Shown here piece after piece: positions 35,031 through 46,544 of a stretch of 64,000 bases of DNA. Both the position numbers and the translations under genes were made by a program. The DNA is taken from the NCBI RefSeq assembly GCF_021246465.1, contig NZ_JAHRHK010000007.1, positions 41,130 to 105,129 on the forward strand, given 5' to 3'. Each line of letters opens with the position of its first letter. The first letter of the stretch is position 1. The notes below the pieces were generated by a model that was not told the origin of the DNA, made no database searches, and saw only the letters and a list, made by a program, of their open reading frames with translations. This DNA comes from Nocardioides sp. R-C-SC26 (GTDB lineage: Bacteria; Actinomycetota; Actinomycetes; Propionibacteriales; Nocardioidaceae).

Positions 35031-35741
35031 TTACGGCTGCGCATCGTCGTCGAGCGTCGTGGGTGCGGGCAGCAGATCAGGGCGTCGCTCGGCTGTGCGA
35101 CGCAGCGCCTCCTCGTGTCGCCAGGACGCGACCCGGCCGTGGTCGCCCGACAACAGCACGGGCGGGACGTCGTGCCCACGCCACGTCGACGGCTTGGTGT
35201 ACACGGGGTACTCCAAGAGCCCGTCCTCGTGCGACTCCTCGACCAGTGACTCCGCGTTTCCCATGAATCCGGGCAGCAGGCGCACCACCGCCTCGGTGAT
35301 CGCCAGGGCCGCCACCTCGCCGCCGTTGAGCACGTAGTCACCGAGCGACAGCTCCACGACCTCGGCGCGTGACGCGGCGTGGTCGAACACCCGCTGATCG
35401 ATCCCCTCGTAGCGACCGCAGGCGAACATCATCTGCGAGCGGGTGGCGAGGTCGCGGGCGATGGCCTGGCTGAACGGGATGCCGGACGGCGTCGGAACCA
35501 CCAGCGTGCCCCCGTCCGGGAGTAGCTCGTCGAGCGCCTCTCCCCACGGTTCGGGCTTCATCACCATGCCGGCGCCACCGCCGTAGGGGGTGTCGTCGAC
35601 CGTGCGATGCCGGTCGTGGGTCCACGAGCGCAGGTCGTGGACGTGGATGTCGAGGAGGCCGCTGGCTCGCGCCCTCCCGGCCAGGGACAACTCGAGCGGA
35701 GCGAACCAGTCGGGGAAGATCGTGACGAAGTCCAGACGCAC
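35031..35741 (-). CDS. trmD: tRNA (guanine-N1)-methyltransferase
   Basis: A 236-aa SPOUT methyltransferase that makes m1G37 in tRNAs and prevents frameshifting. It begins [33 protein letters not shown], the trefoil-knot [11 protein letters not shown] and [16 protein letters not shown] are intact. The C-terminal [16 protein letters not shown] completes the fold. It lies 12 bp after rimM, and the two are likely co-transcribed. Confidence 0.96.
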   Translation of the reverse strand: MRLDFVTIFPDWFAPLELSLAGRARASGLLDIHVHDLRSWTHDRHRTVDDTPYGGGAGMVMKPEPWGEALDELLPDGGTLVVPTPSGIPFSQAIARDLATRSQMMFACGRYEGIDQRVFDHAASRAEVVELSLGDYVLNGGEVAALAITEAVVRLLPGFMGNAESLVEESHEDGLLEYPVYTKPSTWRGHDVPPVLLSGDHGRVASWRHEEALRRTAERRPDLLPAPTTLDDDAQP

Positions 35742-35753
35742 TGCGGAGCTCGC

Positions 35754-36305
35754 TCAGGACTCGTCGTCGAGCGGGGCGACCAGACCCGGCCGGTCGGCGA
35801 CGACCACCCGTCCTCCAGCGACGTCGACCTCGGGGACGAGGGCGACGACGAAGGGCACGAGGGTCTCGCGGCCGTCGAGAGCGGTGATCTCGAGGAGGTC
35901 CTGCGCTCCCCCGTGCACGAGGCCGCGCACCGTGCCGAGCGGGGCGCCGTCGAGGTCCACCACGGCCAGCCCGATCAACTGGTGGTCGTAGAACTCCTCG
36001 GGGTCGTCCGGCGTGGCGTCGGCGGGCACACTGACCCGCAGCAGGACGTCGCGCGCGGCCTCCGCCGCGGTCCGGTCGCCGAGCTCCTCGAAGGTGGCCA
36101 ACAGCACCGACTGGTGCCACCGCGTGCGGGTCACGGTCACGGTGCGATGCCTGAAGGCGGAGCCGCGCGGCGCCTCGACGTCCAGGACGGCGCCTGCGAC
36201 GAACCTCCGCTCCGGCTCGTCGGTCCGTACATCGACGGTGACCTCACCGCGGACGCCGTGCGGCTTGCCGATCCGTCCGACCACGACCTCGACGGTCTCC
36301 ACCAT
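35754..36305 (-). CDS. rimM: 16S rRNA processing protein RimM
   Basis: A 183-aa 30S assembly factor. The N-terminal RimM barrel starts VVVGRIGKPHGVRGEVTVDV. The C-terminal PRC-like domain includes FYDHQLIGLAVVDLDG and ends in LVPFVVALVPEVDVAGG. It binds S19 and the 16S 3' domain. A strong terminator upstream separates it from rpsP-khpA. Confidence 0.94.
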   Translation of the reverse strand: MVETVEVVVGRIGKPHGVRGEVTVDVRTDEPERRFVAGAVLDVEAPRGSAFRHRTVTVTRTRWHQSVLLATFEELGDRTAAEAARDVLLRVSVPADATPDDPEEFYDHQLIGLAVVDLDGAPLGTVRGLVHGGAQDLLEITALDGRETLVPFVVALVPEVDVAGGRVVVADRPGLVAPLDDES

Positions 36306-36337
36306 GCCTCCTGGCTCGACGATGACTCATGAAAATG

Positions 36338-36373
36338 ACGCTGACCCGTCTCCAGATGAAGACGGGTCAGCGT
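36338..36373 (-). terminator. Rho-independent terminator after the KH-protein gene
   Basis: ACGCTGACCCGTCTCC pairs with GAAGACGGGTCAGCGT (15 of 16) around AGAT and is followed on the minus strand by CATTTTC. It lies between khpA and rimM. Confidence 0.8.
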
Positions 36374-36396
36374 AGAACGCCTGTGCGGCGACGAGG

Positions 36397-36647
36397 TCAG
36401 CGACCACGTCCAGGGCGGTCGACGTCGACGAAGTCGATACGAGCGCCGTCGCTGCCGGCAAGCGCGGAGATGACCGTGCGGAAGGCCGAGGCGGTACGGC
36501 CACCGCGACCGATCACCTTGCCCAGGTCGTCGGGGTGCACGCGCACCTCGAGGACCGAGCCACGGCGAAGCTGCTTGTCGCGCACGACGACATCGTCCGG
36601 GTGGTCGACGACCCCGCGGACGAGGTGGTCGAGAGCGTCGGCCAGCA

Positions 36648-36648
<1 letters not shown>
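36397..36648 (-). CDS. khpA: KH-domain RNA-binding protein KhpA
   Basis: An 83-aa single KH domain with the GxxG loop in GKVIGRGGRTASAFRTVIS (GRGG). Members bind structured RNAs and, in firmicutes, act with KhpB in cell elongation. Its ATG overlaps the rpsP stop by one base (TGATG), so the two are coupled. Confidence 0.93.
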
Positions 36649-37157
<509 letters not shown>

Positions 37158-37284
37158 GTTTGTGGTGTCTCCTTGAGAATCGTGTTCGGGTGGAGAGCGG
37201 GACACGCGTGGGGCACGCGCTCGAACTCCGTGGGGCCACATCGGGCACGGTGAGAGGGGCCGTGCACGCGGGACTCGACGCGGA

Positions 37285-37314
37285 AGTCTGCCAGAGCGGA
37301 CGTGCCGCCGGAAA
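37285..37314 (-). promoter_or_regulatory. Predicted rpsP promoter
   Basis: Minus strand TTTCCG (37309-37314), 18-bp spacer, CAGACT (37285-37290) preceded by TGG. It shares TGGCAGACT and the upstream ATTTC with the rplS promoter. Leader about 120 nt. Confidence 0.5.
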
Positions 37315-37326
37315 TCAACGAACCGA

Positions 37327-38403
37327 TCAACTCCGATAGACCGCACCGCGCAGCACCACGCAGGCCGGCCGGGTCAGGGTCGAGAGGTCCGCACGCGGAT
37401 CGGCGTCGTAGACGACGAAGTCGGCCGGATCCCCCTCGCCGAGCCCGGCGGGATGCCCCAACCAGGTGCGCCCGTCCCACGACGCGGCCGCGATGACGGT
37501 CTCGGCGGGGAGCCCGAGTTCGACCATCGCGTGGATCTCCTCGTGGAGTGTGCCGTGGCGACCGCTCCCACCACCGTCGGTGCCCACGTAGAGCGCGACG
37601 CCGGCTTCGTGGGCGGCCATCAGGACGTCGCGCCGACTGGCGAAGAGCGACTCCATGGTCTCGGCGTAGCGCGGGAACTTGTCGCGACCGGCCTCGGCGA
37701 ATCCGGGGAACTTGCGGGTCTGCAGCACAGTCGGAACGAGAGCGACGCCATGCTCGGCCATGTGCTCCACGTGCTGCTCCCCGAGCCCGGTGCCGTGCTC
37801 GATGCAGTCGATCCCTGCCTCGAGGAGCCCGTCGAGCACATCGACGCCGAAGCAGTGCGCGGTGACCTTGGCTCCCTCGGCGTGCGCGGCCTCGATGGCT
37901 GCGGCGAAGTCGGCAGCGGGGAAGGACGGGGCGAGGTCGCCGGCCTCACGGGAGATCCAGTCGCCGACCAGCTTCACCCACCCGTCGCCGTCACGAGCCT
38001 GCTCGACCACCGTCGCGACCAGATCCGCGGGCTCGACCTCGACCCCGTAGTCACGGAGGTAGCGACGGGTGCGCGCGACGTGCTTGCCGGCGCGGATCAA
38101 CCGCGGAAGGTCGTCGCGCTCGTGCACCCAGCGCGTGTCGGCCGGCGAACCGCAGTCGCGCAGCAGCAATGCACCGCTGTCACGGTCCAGTACAGCCTGG
38201 CGCTCGATCTCAGCAGCGTCGACGGCGCCGCCGTCCTCGAGACCGAGATGGTTGTGGGCATCGACGAGCCCGGGCACGAGCCAGCCACTCGCGACGGTCT
38301 CGGCACCGGCCTGCGGCTCGTAGGTGATGCACCCGTCGACGACGAAGACGTCGCGCGCCTCGCCGTCCGGCAGGGCCGGACCATGGAACTTCGCTGCCAC
38401 CAC
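37327..38403 (-). CDS. Amidohydrolase-family metal-dependent hydrolase
   Basis: A 358-aa protein of the imidazolonepropionase/aryldialkylphosphatase-like amidohydrolases. [14 protein letters not shown] gives the HxH metal pair, [10 protein letters not shown] the likely carboxylated Lys, AHCFG and IEHGTGL the two further His ligands, and VGTDGGG the catalytic Asp. Substrate not deducible. It lies between rpsP and the NYN-protein gene; its end is 169 bp upstream of rpsP. The start is one of two adjacent GTG codons (38403 or 38400), chosen because sequence upstream overlaps the preceding gene. Confidence 0.83.
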   Translation of the reverse strand: MVAAKFHGPALPDGEARDVFVVDGCITYEPQAGAETVASGWLVPGLVDAHNHLGLEDGGAVDAAEIERQAVLDRDSGALLLRDCGSPADTRWVHERDDLPRLIRAGKHVARTRRYLRDYGVEVEPADLVATVVEQARDGDGWVKLVGDWISREAGDLAPSFPAADFAAAIEAAHAEGAKVTAHCFGVDVLDGLLEAGIDCIEHGTGLGEQHVEHMAEHGVALVPTVLQTRKFPGFAEAGRDKFPRYAETMESLFASRRDVLMAAHEAGVALYVGTDGGGSGRHGTLHEEIHAMVELGLPAETVIAAASWDGRTWLGHPAGLGEGDPADFVVYDADPRADLSTLTRPACVVLRGAVYRS

Positions 38404-38413
38404 CCGTCCGACG

Positions 38414-38791
38414 CTACAGCCGGTCCAGGAGCCAGGTCGGACCCAGCACGTCGGCGAACGCGGCGAGGTTCGCCGCGAGCGCGCGGTCGGCGGTGACCAC
38501 GCGAACCTGATGCCCACGCTCGGCAGCGGCCCGCGCACGGCGCACGATCTCGCTGTCACCGTCGCGCGCCGCGTGCACGACGAGCACGTGCGCGTCCTTG
38601 CCGGCCCGCACGCCCGCCTTCGCGCCGCCCTCCAGCACGAGCACGATCTGCTCGAACCCGACGTCGGCCACCAGCAGTTCCTCGTGGAGTCGGCGGGCGG
38701 CGCCGGCGCGGTCCTTCCACCACCCGTCTGCCCGAGCGCCGACGACGTTGGCGGCGTCGACGACGAGCACCGGGGGTCGTGGCCTGCTCAT
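38414..38791 (-). CDS. NYN/PIN-like domain protein
   Basis: A 125-aa protein. VLVVDAANVVGARADGWWKD supplies the first Asp and Asn of the NYN/PIN-type nuclease fold. IVLVLEGGAK, DGDSEIVRRARA and VVTADRALAANL supply the later acidic residues. A ribonuclease-like role is plausible. Homologues are sometimes labelled NTP pyrophosphohydrolase, which the motifs do not support. 10 bp before the amidohydrolase gene. Confidence 0.65.
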   Translation of the reverse strand: MSRPRPPVLVVDAANVVGARADGWWKDRAGAARRLHEELLVADVGFEQIVLVLEGGAKAGVRAGKDAHVLVVHAARDGDSEIVRRARAAAERGHQVRVVTADRALAANLAAFADVLGPTWLLDRL

Positions 38792-38816
38792 CGGACTGCC
38801 CTCGTGACGGGGTGGG

Positions 38817-40388
38817 TCACTTGAGGAAGTTCGAGAAGTCCTTCGGCAGGTTCAGGTTGGCCGCCGCGGTCTCGTAGTCGATGTCCTCGGTCGGAGCGCC
38901 GAACGGGTTCGCGCCCGCGGCGGCTGCCTTCTGCTTCTCAGCGTCCACCTCTGCCTGCTGTGCCGCCTTGGCCGGGTTGCCCGAGCGGCGGGCGCCCTTG
39001 CCCTTCTTCTGCTGCTTCGGCTGCTGGTTGCGCTTGCCGGCTCCGGGCATTCCCGGCATTCCCGGCATACCCGGCATGCCCCCGCCGCGTGCGAACTGCA
39101 TCATCATCTTCCGCGCCTCGAAGAAGCGGTCGACGAGCTGGTTGACGTCGGTGACGGTGCGGCCCGCTCCCTTGGCGATGCGAGCCCTGCGGGAGCCGTC
39201 GATGATCTTGGGGTTGTCACGCTCGGCCGGCGTCATCGACTGGATGATCGCCTGGATCCGGTCGATCTCGCGCTCGTCGAAGTTCTCCAGCTGCTCGCGC
39301 ATCTGGCCCATGCCCGGGAGCATCCCGAGGATCTTCGACATCGAACCGAGCTTGCGCACCTGCTGCATCTGCTGCAGGAAGTCGTCGAGGGTGAACTCCC
39401 CGCCCTTGCCGGTGAGCTTCTCCGCCGCCTTGAGTGCCTGCTCGGCATCGAAGGTCTTCTCGGCCTGCTCGATCAGGGTGAGCATGTCGCCCATGTCAAG
39501 GATGCGCGAGGCCATCCGGTCGGGGTGGAAGACGTCGAAGTCGGTGAGCTTCTCCCCCGACGACGCGAACATGACCGGGCGTCCGGTGACCTGACGGATC
39601 GAGAGCGCCGCGCCTCCCCGCGCGTCGCCGTCCAGCTTGGTGAGGACGACACCGTCGTAGCCGACGCCGTCGAGGAACGCCTGCGCCGTGACCACGGCGT
39701 CCTGGCCGATCATCGCGTCGACGACGAAGAGCACCTCGTCGGGCTGTACGGCCTCGCGGATGTCGGAGGCCTGCTGCATCAGCTCGGCGTCGACGCCGAG
39801 GCGGCCGGCGGTGTCGACGATGACGACGTCGTAGAGCGAGCGCTTGGCCTCCTCCAGGGAGGCGCGCGCCACCGACACAGGATCGCCGACGCCGTTGCCA
39901 GGCTCGGGCGCGAACACCGGCACTCCGACCCGTTCGCCGTTGACCTGCAGCTGGTTGACGGCGTTGGGACGCTGCAGGTCGCAGGCCACCAGCAGCGGCG
40001 TCTTGCCCTGCTCCTTGAGCCAGAGCGCGAGCTTGGCCGCCAGGGTCGTCTTACCGGCGCCCTGGAGGCCGGCGAGCATGATGACGGTCGGGCCGTGCTT
40101 GGCGAATCGCATCCGGCGGGTCTCGCCACCCAGGATCGTGACGAGCTCCTCGTGCACGATCTTGACGATCTGCTGAGCCGGGTTCAGCGCCTGGCTGACC
40201 TCGTCGGCGCGTGCACGGTCCTTGACCGCGGCCACGAAGTCCTTGACCACCGGAAGCGCGACATCGGCCTCGAGTAGCGCGATGCGGATCTCGCGCGCGG
40301 TCGCGTCGATGTCGGCCTCGGAGAGCCGACCCTTCCCCCGGAGGTTCTTGAAGGTATCGGCGAGGCGGTCGGAGAGCGTGGCGAACAC
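38817..40388 (-). CDS. ffh: Signal recognition particle protein Ffh
   Basis: A 523-aa SRP54. The N domain is LADTFKNLRGKGRLSEADID. The G domain has GLQGAGKTTLAAKLA, DTAGRLGVD and TKLDGDARGGAALS. The M domain carries the methionine-rich FARGGGMPGMPGMPGMPG and KRNQQPKQQKKGK before a C-terminal extension. It binds signal sequences and SRP RNA and pairs with FtsY, also in this window. GTG start. Confidence 0.97.
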   Translation of the reverse strand: MFATLSDRLADTFKNLRGKGRLSEADIDATAREIRIALLEADVALPVVKDFVAAVKDRARADEVSQALNPAQQIVKIVHEELVTILGGETRRMRFAKHGPTVIMLAGLQGAGKTTLAAKLALWLKEQGKTPLLVACDLQRPNAVNQLQVNGERVGVPVFAPEPGNGVGDPVSVARASLEEAKRSLYDVVIVDTAGRLGVDAELMQQASDIREAVQPDEVLFVVDAMIGQDAVVTAQAFLDGVGYDGVVLTKLDGDARGGAALSIRQVTGRPVMFASSGEKLTDFDVFHPDRMASRILDMGDMLTLIEQAEKTFDAEQALKAAEKLTGKGGEFTLDDFLQQMQQVRKLGSMSKILGMLPGMGQMREQLENFDEREIDRIQAIIQSMTPAERDNPKIIDGSRRARIAKGAGRTVTDVNQLVDRFFEARKMMMQFARGGGMPGMPGMPGMPGAGKRNQQPKQQKKGKGARRSGNPAKAAQQAEVDAEKQKAAAAGANPFGAPTEDIDYETAAANLNLPKDFSNFLK

Positions 40389-40443
40389 GAAGCCAGCCTA
40401 ACGATCCGCGGTGACGCTCACGGCAACGAGGCTGGGGGGCTCG

Positions 40444-42687
40444 CTAGGCCGAGGCGGTCTCGCCACTGAGCGCCGCCCGGACGGCGTGCGCCGCGGCAGC
40501 CGCGCGGGTGTCGGAGAGGGCCCCGGCCGAAGGCTCCTGCAGGTAGAAGACGTCGACGGCCTGTGGGCCGAGGGTGTCGACGTGGGCCGAGCGGACGGCC
40601 ACGTCGTGCTCGGCCAGGGCGCGGCACACCAGGTGGACGACGCCGGGCCGATCGGCGGTGCGCACCTCCAGCACCGTCGCCAGGTCGCTGGCCTCGGGCC
40701 GCACCACCACCGACGGGGCGAGATCGCCGCGCGCCGGTGCGAACCGGCGGGCCGGATCGATCCGCCCCGCCACGATGGCCTCGTACTTGGTGCGCACCAG
40801 GCCGGGCTCGGCACCGTCGGAGGCGACGTCCCAGACCGAGAACCCGACCGCCGGGCCGACGCCGTCGTCGTCCTGCGACCAGACGCGCGCCGCGCGCACG
40901 CCCAGGCGCAGCACCGCGAGGGTGGCCGCGACGTCGGCGAGCAGCCCGACCCGATCAGGCGCGATCAGGGTCAGCCGGGCACCGTCCGGCAGCGGTTCGA
41001 CGGTGACCGAGACGCTGCCAGGCTCCAGCCCAGGCGGCACCGGGGCGACGTCGGTGGTGATCGGCGGCAGCGTCACGCCCGAGTCCAACGACGCCTGAGC
41101 ACGGCGAGCCAGGTCGAGGATCAGGCCGGCGCGCCACGACGACCACGCCTTGGGCGACGTCGCCTTGGCGTCGGCCTCGGTCAAGGCACGCAACAGGGAG
41201 AGATTCTCGCTCGTCCGGACGCGCGAGGTGATCAGCTCGACGGTCGCGGGGTCGTCGGGGTCCCGGGTGGTGGCGGTCTCGGCGAGCAGCAGGTGCCAGC
41301 GCACCAGCAGCGCGATCAGCTCGACGGCGTCGGCGTCGAAGCCGCACCGCTGAGCCACCCGGCGCGCGAGCGGCTCACCGGCCTGGCTGTGATCGGTGAG
41401 GCCGCCCTTGCCGATGTCGTGGAGCAGCGCGGCCACCATCAAGACGTCGGGGCGCGCGACGCTGCGGATCAGGCCGGCGGCCTCGACGCAGGTCTCGACG
41501 ACGTGCCGGTCGACGGTGAACCGGTGGATCACCGAGGCGTGCGGAAGCAGCCTGATCCGCTCCCACTCCGGCAGGATCCCGGCGAGCGCACCCGTCTCGT
41601 CCAGGGTCTCCCACACATCGAGCAGACCCGGGCCCGAGGCCAGCAGACGCACCAGCAGGTGCCGCGCCTCCTCCGGCCAGGGGTCGGGCAGGGGCGCGCA
41701 CTCGCGCACGAGGCGGGCCGCGGTGGCGGGCGCCAGCAGGACGCCGCGCTCGGCGGCGGCGGTGGCCGCGCGCAGCAGCAGCGCCGGATCGCGACCGGGG
41801 TCGGCCCTGCGATCGAGCACGACCTCCCCCGCCGAGAGCGCGACCCCGGCGGCCAGCGGTTCGAGCACCGGGCGACGTGCCACCTGGGGCGAGGACGGCC
41901 GCGAGAGGACGCCGTCCACGCGGCGCCAGGCGAGCCGGGTGACGTGGGTGATGCGGCGCCCGATCTGGCGCACGTGCATCTGCGCGGCGCGCTCGTCGGG
42001 CAGACCCAACCGGACGGCGAGCTCGGCCCAGGTCTCCGGTGTGACGCGGTCGGTCGCGCGACCGGCCATGTCGTGCACGTGGTCGCGCACGTCGAGCAGT
42101 GCCTGCCGCGACGTCTCCAGCGGCCCGTGCGGCACGTCGACCAGCCAGGTGGCGACGATCCCGCGCAGCGTGGTGGCATCGCGCAGGCCGCCCTCGGACT
42201 CCTTGAGGTCGGGCACCGACAGGTGGGCTAGCTCGCCCATCAGCTGGTGGCGCGACTGCGCGGACTCCCGGATGAGCGGCAGTCGGCCGCGGGCACCCTT
42301 GCGCCACTCGGCGAGCATCGTGGTGCGCAGCCGGAGGCTCAGGCTGGTGTCGCCCGCGACGTGGCGGACGTCGAGCAGGCCCGAGGCGACGCGGTAGTCG
42401 GCGTCGGCGGCGGCGAGCATCTCGGGCAGGGAACGCACCGAGTGGTCGAGTCGCGCCCCGCTGTCCCACAGCGGGTACCAGATCTGCTCGGCCGCCGCGC
42501 TCGGGTCGAGGTCGGGGTGGTGCACCAGGACGACGTCGAGATCGGAGAAGGGCGCGAGCTCTGCACGGCCGTAGCCGCCGACGGCCACCAGGGCCATGCC
42601 CGAGTCGGGAGCGCAGGAGCCGGCGAAGGCGTCGACGCACCGGGCGTCGGCCTCGGCCGTACGGAAGGCGCGCTCTGCTGCGGTCAT
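40444..42687 (-). CDS. glnD: PII nucleotidyltransferase GlnD
   Basis: A 747-aa four-domain protein that modifies PII in response to nitrogen. The nucleotidyltransferase site is GGYGRAELAPFSDLDVVLV (G-[GS]...DxD). A GlnD-type helical linker follows with DLKESEGGLRD. The HD domain has the motif LLHDIGKGG. Two ACT domains follow, at roughly 570-640 and 680-740. In actinobacteria the homologue adenylylates rather than uridylylates PII at Tyr51, a known family difference. The ATG at 42687 has GAGGAG upstream; a longer in-frame version to 42777 lacks conservation. Confidence 0.93.
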   Translation of the reverse strand: MTAAERAFRTAEADARCVDAFAGSCAPDSGMALVAVGGYGRAELAPFSDLDVVLVHHPDLDPSAAAEQIWYPLWDSGARLDHSVRSLPEMLAAADADYRVASGLLDVRHVAGDTSLSLRLRTTMLAEWRKGARGRLPLIRESAQSRHQLMGELAHLSVPDLKESEGGLRDATTLRGIVATWLVDVPHGPLETSRQALLDVRDHVHDMAGRATDRVTPETWAELAVRLGLPDERAAQMHVRQIGRRITHVTRLAWRRVDGVLSRPSSPQVARRPVLEPLAAGVALSAGEVVLDRRADPGRDPALLLRAATAAAERGVLLAPATAARLVRECAPLPDPWPEEARHLLVRLLASGPGLLDVWETLDETGALAGILPEWERIRLLPHASVIHRFTVDRHVVETCVEAAGLIRSVARPDVLMVAALLHDIGKGGLTDHSQAGEPLARRVAQRCGFDADAVELIALLVRWHLLLAETATTRDPDDPATVELITSRVRTSENLSLLRALTEADAKATSPKAWSSWRAGLILDLARRAQASLDSGVTLPPITTDVAPVPPGLEPGSVSVTVEPLPDGARLTLIAPDRVGLLADVAATLAVLRLGVRAARVWSQDDDGVGPAVGFSVWDVASDGAEPGLVRTKYEAIVAGRIDPARRFAPARGDLAPSVVVRPEASDLATVLEVRTADRPGVVHLVCRALAEHDVAVRSAHVDTLGPQAVDVFYLQEPSAGALSDTRAAAAAHAVRAALSGETASA

Positions 42688-42748
42688 CGCCGTCGGATCT
42701 CCTCGTGGTGGTGGACGTTCCGGACTGCCGGACCCCGGGCAGACAGCA

Positions 42749-42774
42749 GGGCCCGGCCGCCACCGGCCGGGCCC
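42749..42774 (-). terminator. GC hairpin between glnK and glnD
   Basis: GGGCCCGGCCG and CGGCCGGGCCC are perfect 11-bp complements around CCAC. No T-run. It may reduce glnD expression relative to amt-glnK. Confidence 0.5.
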
Positions 42775-42783
42775 CACCGGACG

Positions 42784-44402
<1,619 letters not shown>

Positions 44403-44513
44403 AGAACCTCCAGGAGTCCGAACAGGGAGTCGGAGGTGCAGCCCGGGCCTTCCGGCCGACCACCCGACTGCGAGGACTCTGCGCCGCGGAGGTTTCAACG
44501 CCACCCGTCGCGT

Positions 44514-44560
44514 GTTTCGGAGACGAAACAGGTTTCCGCTCTGTGTTACGCGGACGTTTC
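44514..44560 (-). promoter_or_regulatory. GlnR-like boxes upstream of amtB
   Basis: On the minus strand GAAAC-n6-GTAAC (44545-44560) fits the alternating GlnR pattern. GTTTC-GGAGAC-GAAAC (44514-44529) is a palindromic second element with the same 11-bp phasing. The two are 20 rather than 22 bp apart. About 112-158 bp before the amtB start. Confidence 0.55.
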
Positions 44561-44572
44561 GGCCTCCGGCCG

Positions 44573-45733
44573 TCAGCCGAGGAGTGCGTCGACGAAGGCC
44601 GCGGGATCGAACGGCGCCAGATCGTCGGGGCCCTCGCCGAGGCCGACGAGCTTGACCGGCACGCCGAGCTCACGCTGCACGGCCATCACGATGCCGCCCT
44701 TGGCCGAGCCGTCGAGCTTGGTCAGCACGATGCCCGTGACATCGACGACCTCGCTGAAGACCCTGGCCTGAACCATGCCGTTCTGACCGGTGGTGGCATC
44801 GAGCACCAGGAGCACCTCGGTGACCGGAGCCTGCTTCTCGATCACCCGCTTGACCTTGCCGAGCTCGTCCATCAGGCCGGCCTTGTTCTGGAGCCGCCCG
44901 GCAGTGTCGACGATGACGGTGTCGACGCCCTGCTCGACCCCCTGTCTGACCGCCTCGAAGGCGACGCTCGCGGGGTCGGAGCCCTCGGCGCCCCGCACGA
45001 CGTCGACGCCGACGCGCTCGCCCCAGGTCGCCAGCTGGTCGACGGCGGCGGCGCGGAAGGTGTCGGCGGCCCCCAGTGTCACGCTGCGGTCCTCGGCGAC
45101 CAGGATCCTGGCGATCTTGCCGACGGTCGTGGTCTTGCCGGCGCCGTTGACGCCGACCACGAGCACCACGCCGGGCTGCCCCTCTGCTCCGCTGACCTGC
45201 AGACGTCGATCCAGGCTCGGGTCGACCAGCGCGATGAGCTCATCGCGCAGCACCGACCGCGGGTCGCCCGCCTCGGCGCCGTCCACGCGCAGCCGGGTGC
45301 GGAGGTTCTCCACGACCTTCTGGGTCGGGGCGACCCCGACGTCGGCGGTGAGCAGGACGTCCTCGATGGCCTCCCAGGTGTCCTCGTCGAGGCGGTCGCG
45401 TGAGAGCAACGCGAGCAGACCGCGACCGAAGCCACCCTGGGAGCCGGCGAGCCGCTGGCGCAGCCGAGCCAGGCGGGATCGGGTGTCCTCGGGGCGGTCC
45501 AGGACCGGCGCGGCCGGAGGCGCCTCCGTCGGCTCGACGAGACCGCCCGGCGCCGCATCGACGTCGCCGACCGAGGGGGCCGGCCCGGTCCCGGGAGTCT
45601 CGACCGGCGGCATCGCCGGCGGGACCTTGCCCGTGCCCTGTCGTCGCGTGACGAGACCGACGATCAGGCCGATCCCGACGAGGAGGATCAGGACGCCAAG
45701 GCCGATGAGCACGGAGATCTCCATGTCGCTCAT
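44573..45733 (-). CDS. ftsY: Signal recognition particle receptor FtsY
   Basis: A 386-aa SRP receptor GTPase. Unusually for model FtsY, the N-terminus is a true membrane helix (residues ~6-28), as in many actinobacteria, followed by a Pro/Ala linker to ~85. The NG domain shows GVNGAGKTTTVGKIA, DTAGRLQNKAGLMDEL, TKLDGSAKGG and GLGEGPDDLAPFD. ATG at 45733 (or 45724). Confidence 0.96.
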   Translation of the reverse strand: MSDMEISVLIGLGVLILLVGIGLIVGLVTRRQGTGKVPPAMPPVETPGTGPAPSVGDVDAAPGGLVEPTEAPPAAPVLDRPEDTRSRLARLRQRLAGSQGGFGRGLLALLSRDRLDEDTWEAIEDVLLTADVGVAPTQKVVENLRTRLRVDGAEAGDPRSVLRDELIALVDPSLDRRLQVSGAEGQPGVVLVVGVNGAGKTTTVGKIARILVAEDRSVTLGAADTFRAAAVDQLATWGERVGVDVVRGAEGSDPASVAFEAVRQGVEQGVDTVIVDTAGRLQNKAGLMDELGKVKRVIEKQAPVTEVLLVLDATTGQNGMVQARVFSEVVDVTGIVLTKLDGSAKGGIVMAVQRELGVPVKLVGLGEGPDDLAPFDPAAFVDALLG

Positions 45734-45794
45734 CCAATCAGGCAGCGAGCGGATTCGTTCGACGGCCCGAAGTCACTGCGGCGACCGGCCCGGT

Positions 45795-45971
45795 TCAGGA
45801 GCGGCGGGACGGCTCCGGCAGCGTCGGGACGGCGTCGGCGGCCTTCTCCATCGCGTCGCCGAGCCACGGGACGACGGGCACCTGCTCGCCCCGGTCGGTG
45901 TAGGCGGCGTAGACCGCCACCAGCGCTGCGAAGACCAGCGAGACGATCAGGGCGACGGCGACGACGAGCAT
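45795..45971 (-). CDS. 58-aa single-pass membrane protein
   Basis: A short protein with one N-terminal membrane helix (MLVVAVALIVSLVFAALVAV) and a polar tail. The ATG at 45971 has GGAGGGG 6 nt upstream, which decides the start. It lies between the thioesterase gene and ftsY on the same strand. No family recognised. Confidence 0.6.
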   Translation of the reverse strand: MLVVAVALIVSLVFAALVAVYAAYTDRGEQVPVVPWLGDAMEKAADAVPTLPEPSRRS

Positions 45972-46058
45972 GGAAGACCCCTCCGAGATGACGACGTCTT
46001 CATTCTGCGCGATCACACGACCCCGGAAACCACCTGGTGGCGGCAGGGGTGGTTCAGA

Positions 46059-46544
46059 TCACGCCTCGTCACCGGATGTCGAGACGACCAGCGGCTCCAG
46101 CACCGCGCGGATCTGGTCGGGGATCGGCGTCGGTGGCCGTGCCGGGTCGTTGTCGTCGACGTAGACGTGCACGAACCGGCCCTCCGCGTTCGCCGGCTGC
46201 TCAGGCCCGGCGTCCTCGCCCTGGAAGAGGCCGACCCGGTAGACCACCGACGTGCGGCCGAGACGTTCGACCAGCACCCCCATCTCGATGGGGCGCGGGT
46301 AGCCCATCTCGGCGAAGTAGCGGCAGCTGACCTCGGCGACCACTCCGATGGCAGGCAGCTTGCGGATGTCGGTGCCGGTCGCCTCCGCGAGATGTGCGTT
46401 CACGGCCGTGTCGATGAGGTCGAAGTACCGGGCGTTGTTCAGGTGCCCGTACACGTCGTCGTCGGACCACCGCGTCGTCGCGGTGCGCCAGGTTCGGTAG
46501 TCGCCACGCACCGGGCGCGGAGCACGGCCGGTCGAGGCGCTCAT
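46059..46544 (-). CDS. Hotdog-fold acyl-CoA thioesterase
   Basis: A 161-aa 4HBT-type protein. TTRWSDDDVYGHLNNARYFDLIDTA (split here at the catalytic Asp/His-Asn) contains the conserved DxxxHxNN-like DVYGHLNNARY. Then AEVSCRYFAEMGYPRPIEMGV and GRFVHVYVD follow. It probably hydrolyses small or aromatic acyl-CoA esters. Its start overlaps the smc stop (ATGA), an unusual coupling with no obvious functional link. Confidence 0.85.
   Translation of the reverse strand: MSASTGRAPRPVRGDYRTWRTATTRWSDDDVYGHLNNARYFDLIDTAVNAHLAEATGTDIRKLPAIGVVAEVSCRYFAEMGYPRPIEMGVLVERLGRTSVVYRVGLFQGEDAGPEQPANAEGRFVHVYVDDNDPARPPTPIPDQIRAVLEPLVVSTSGDEA

Noticed and set aside
46028-46054. AACCACC/GGTGGTT stem after the thioesterase gene
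   Set aside because: Only 7 bp with a 13-nt loop and no T-run; such stems arise often at this GC content.
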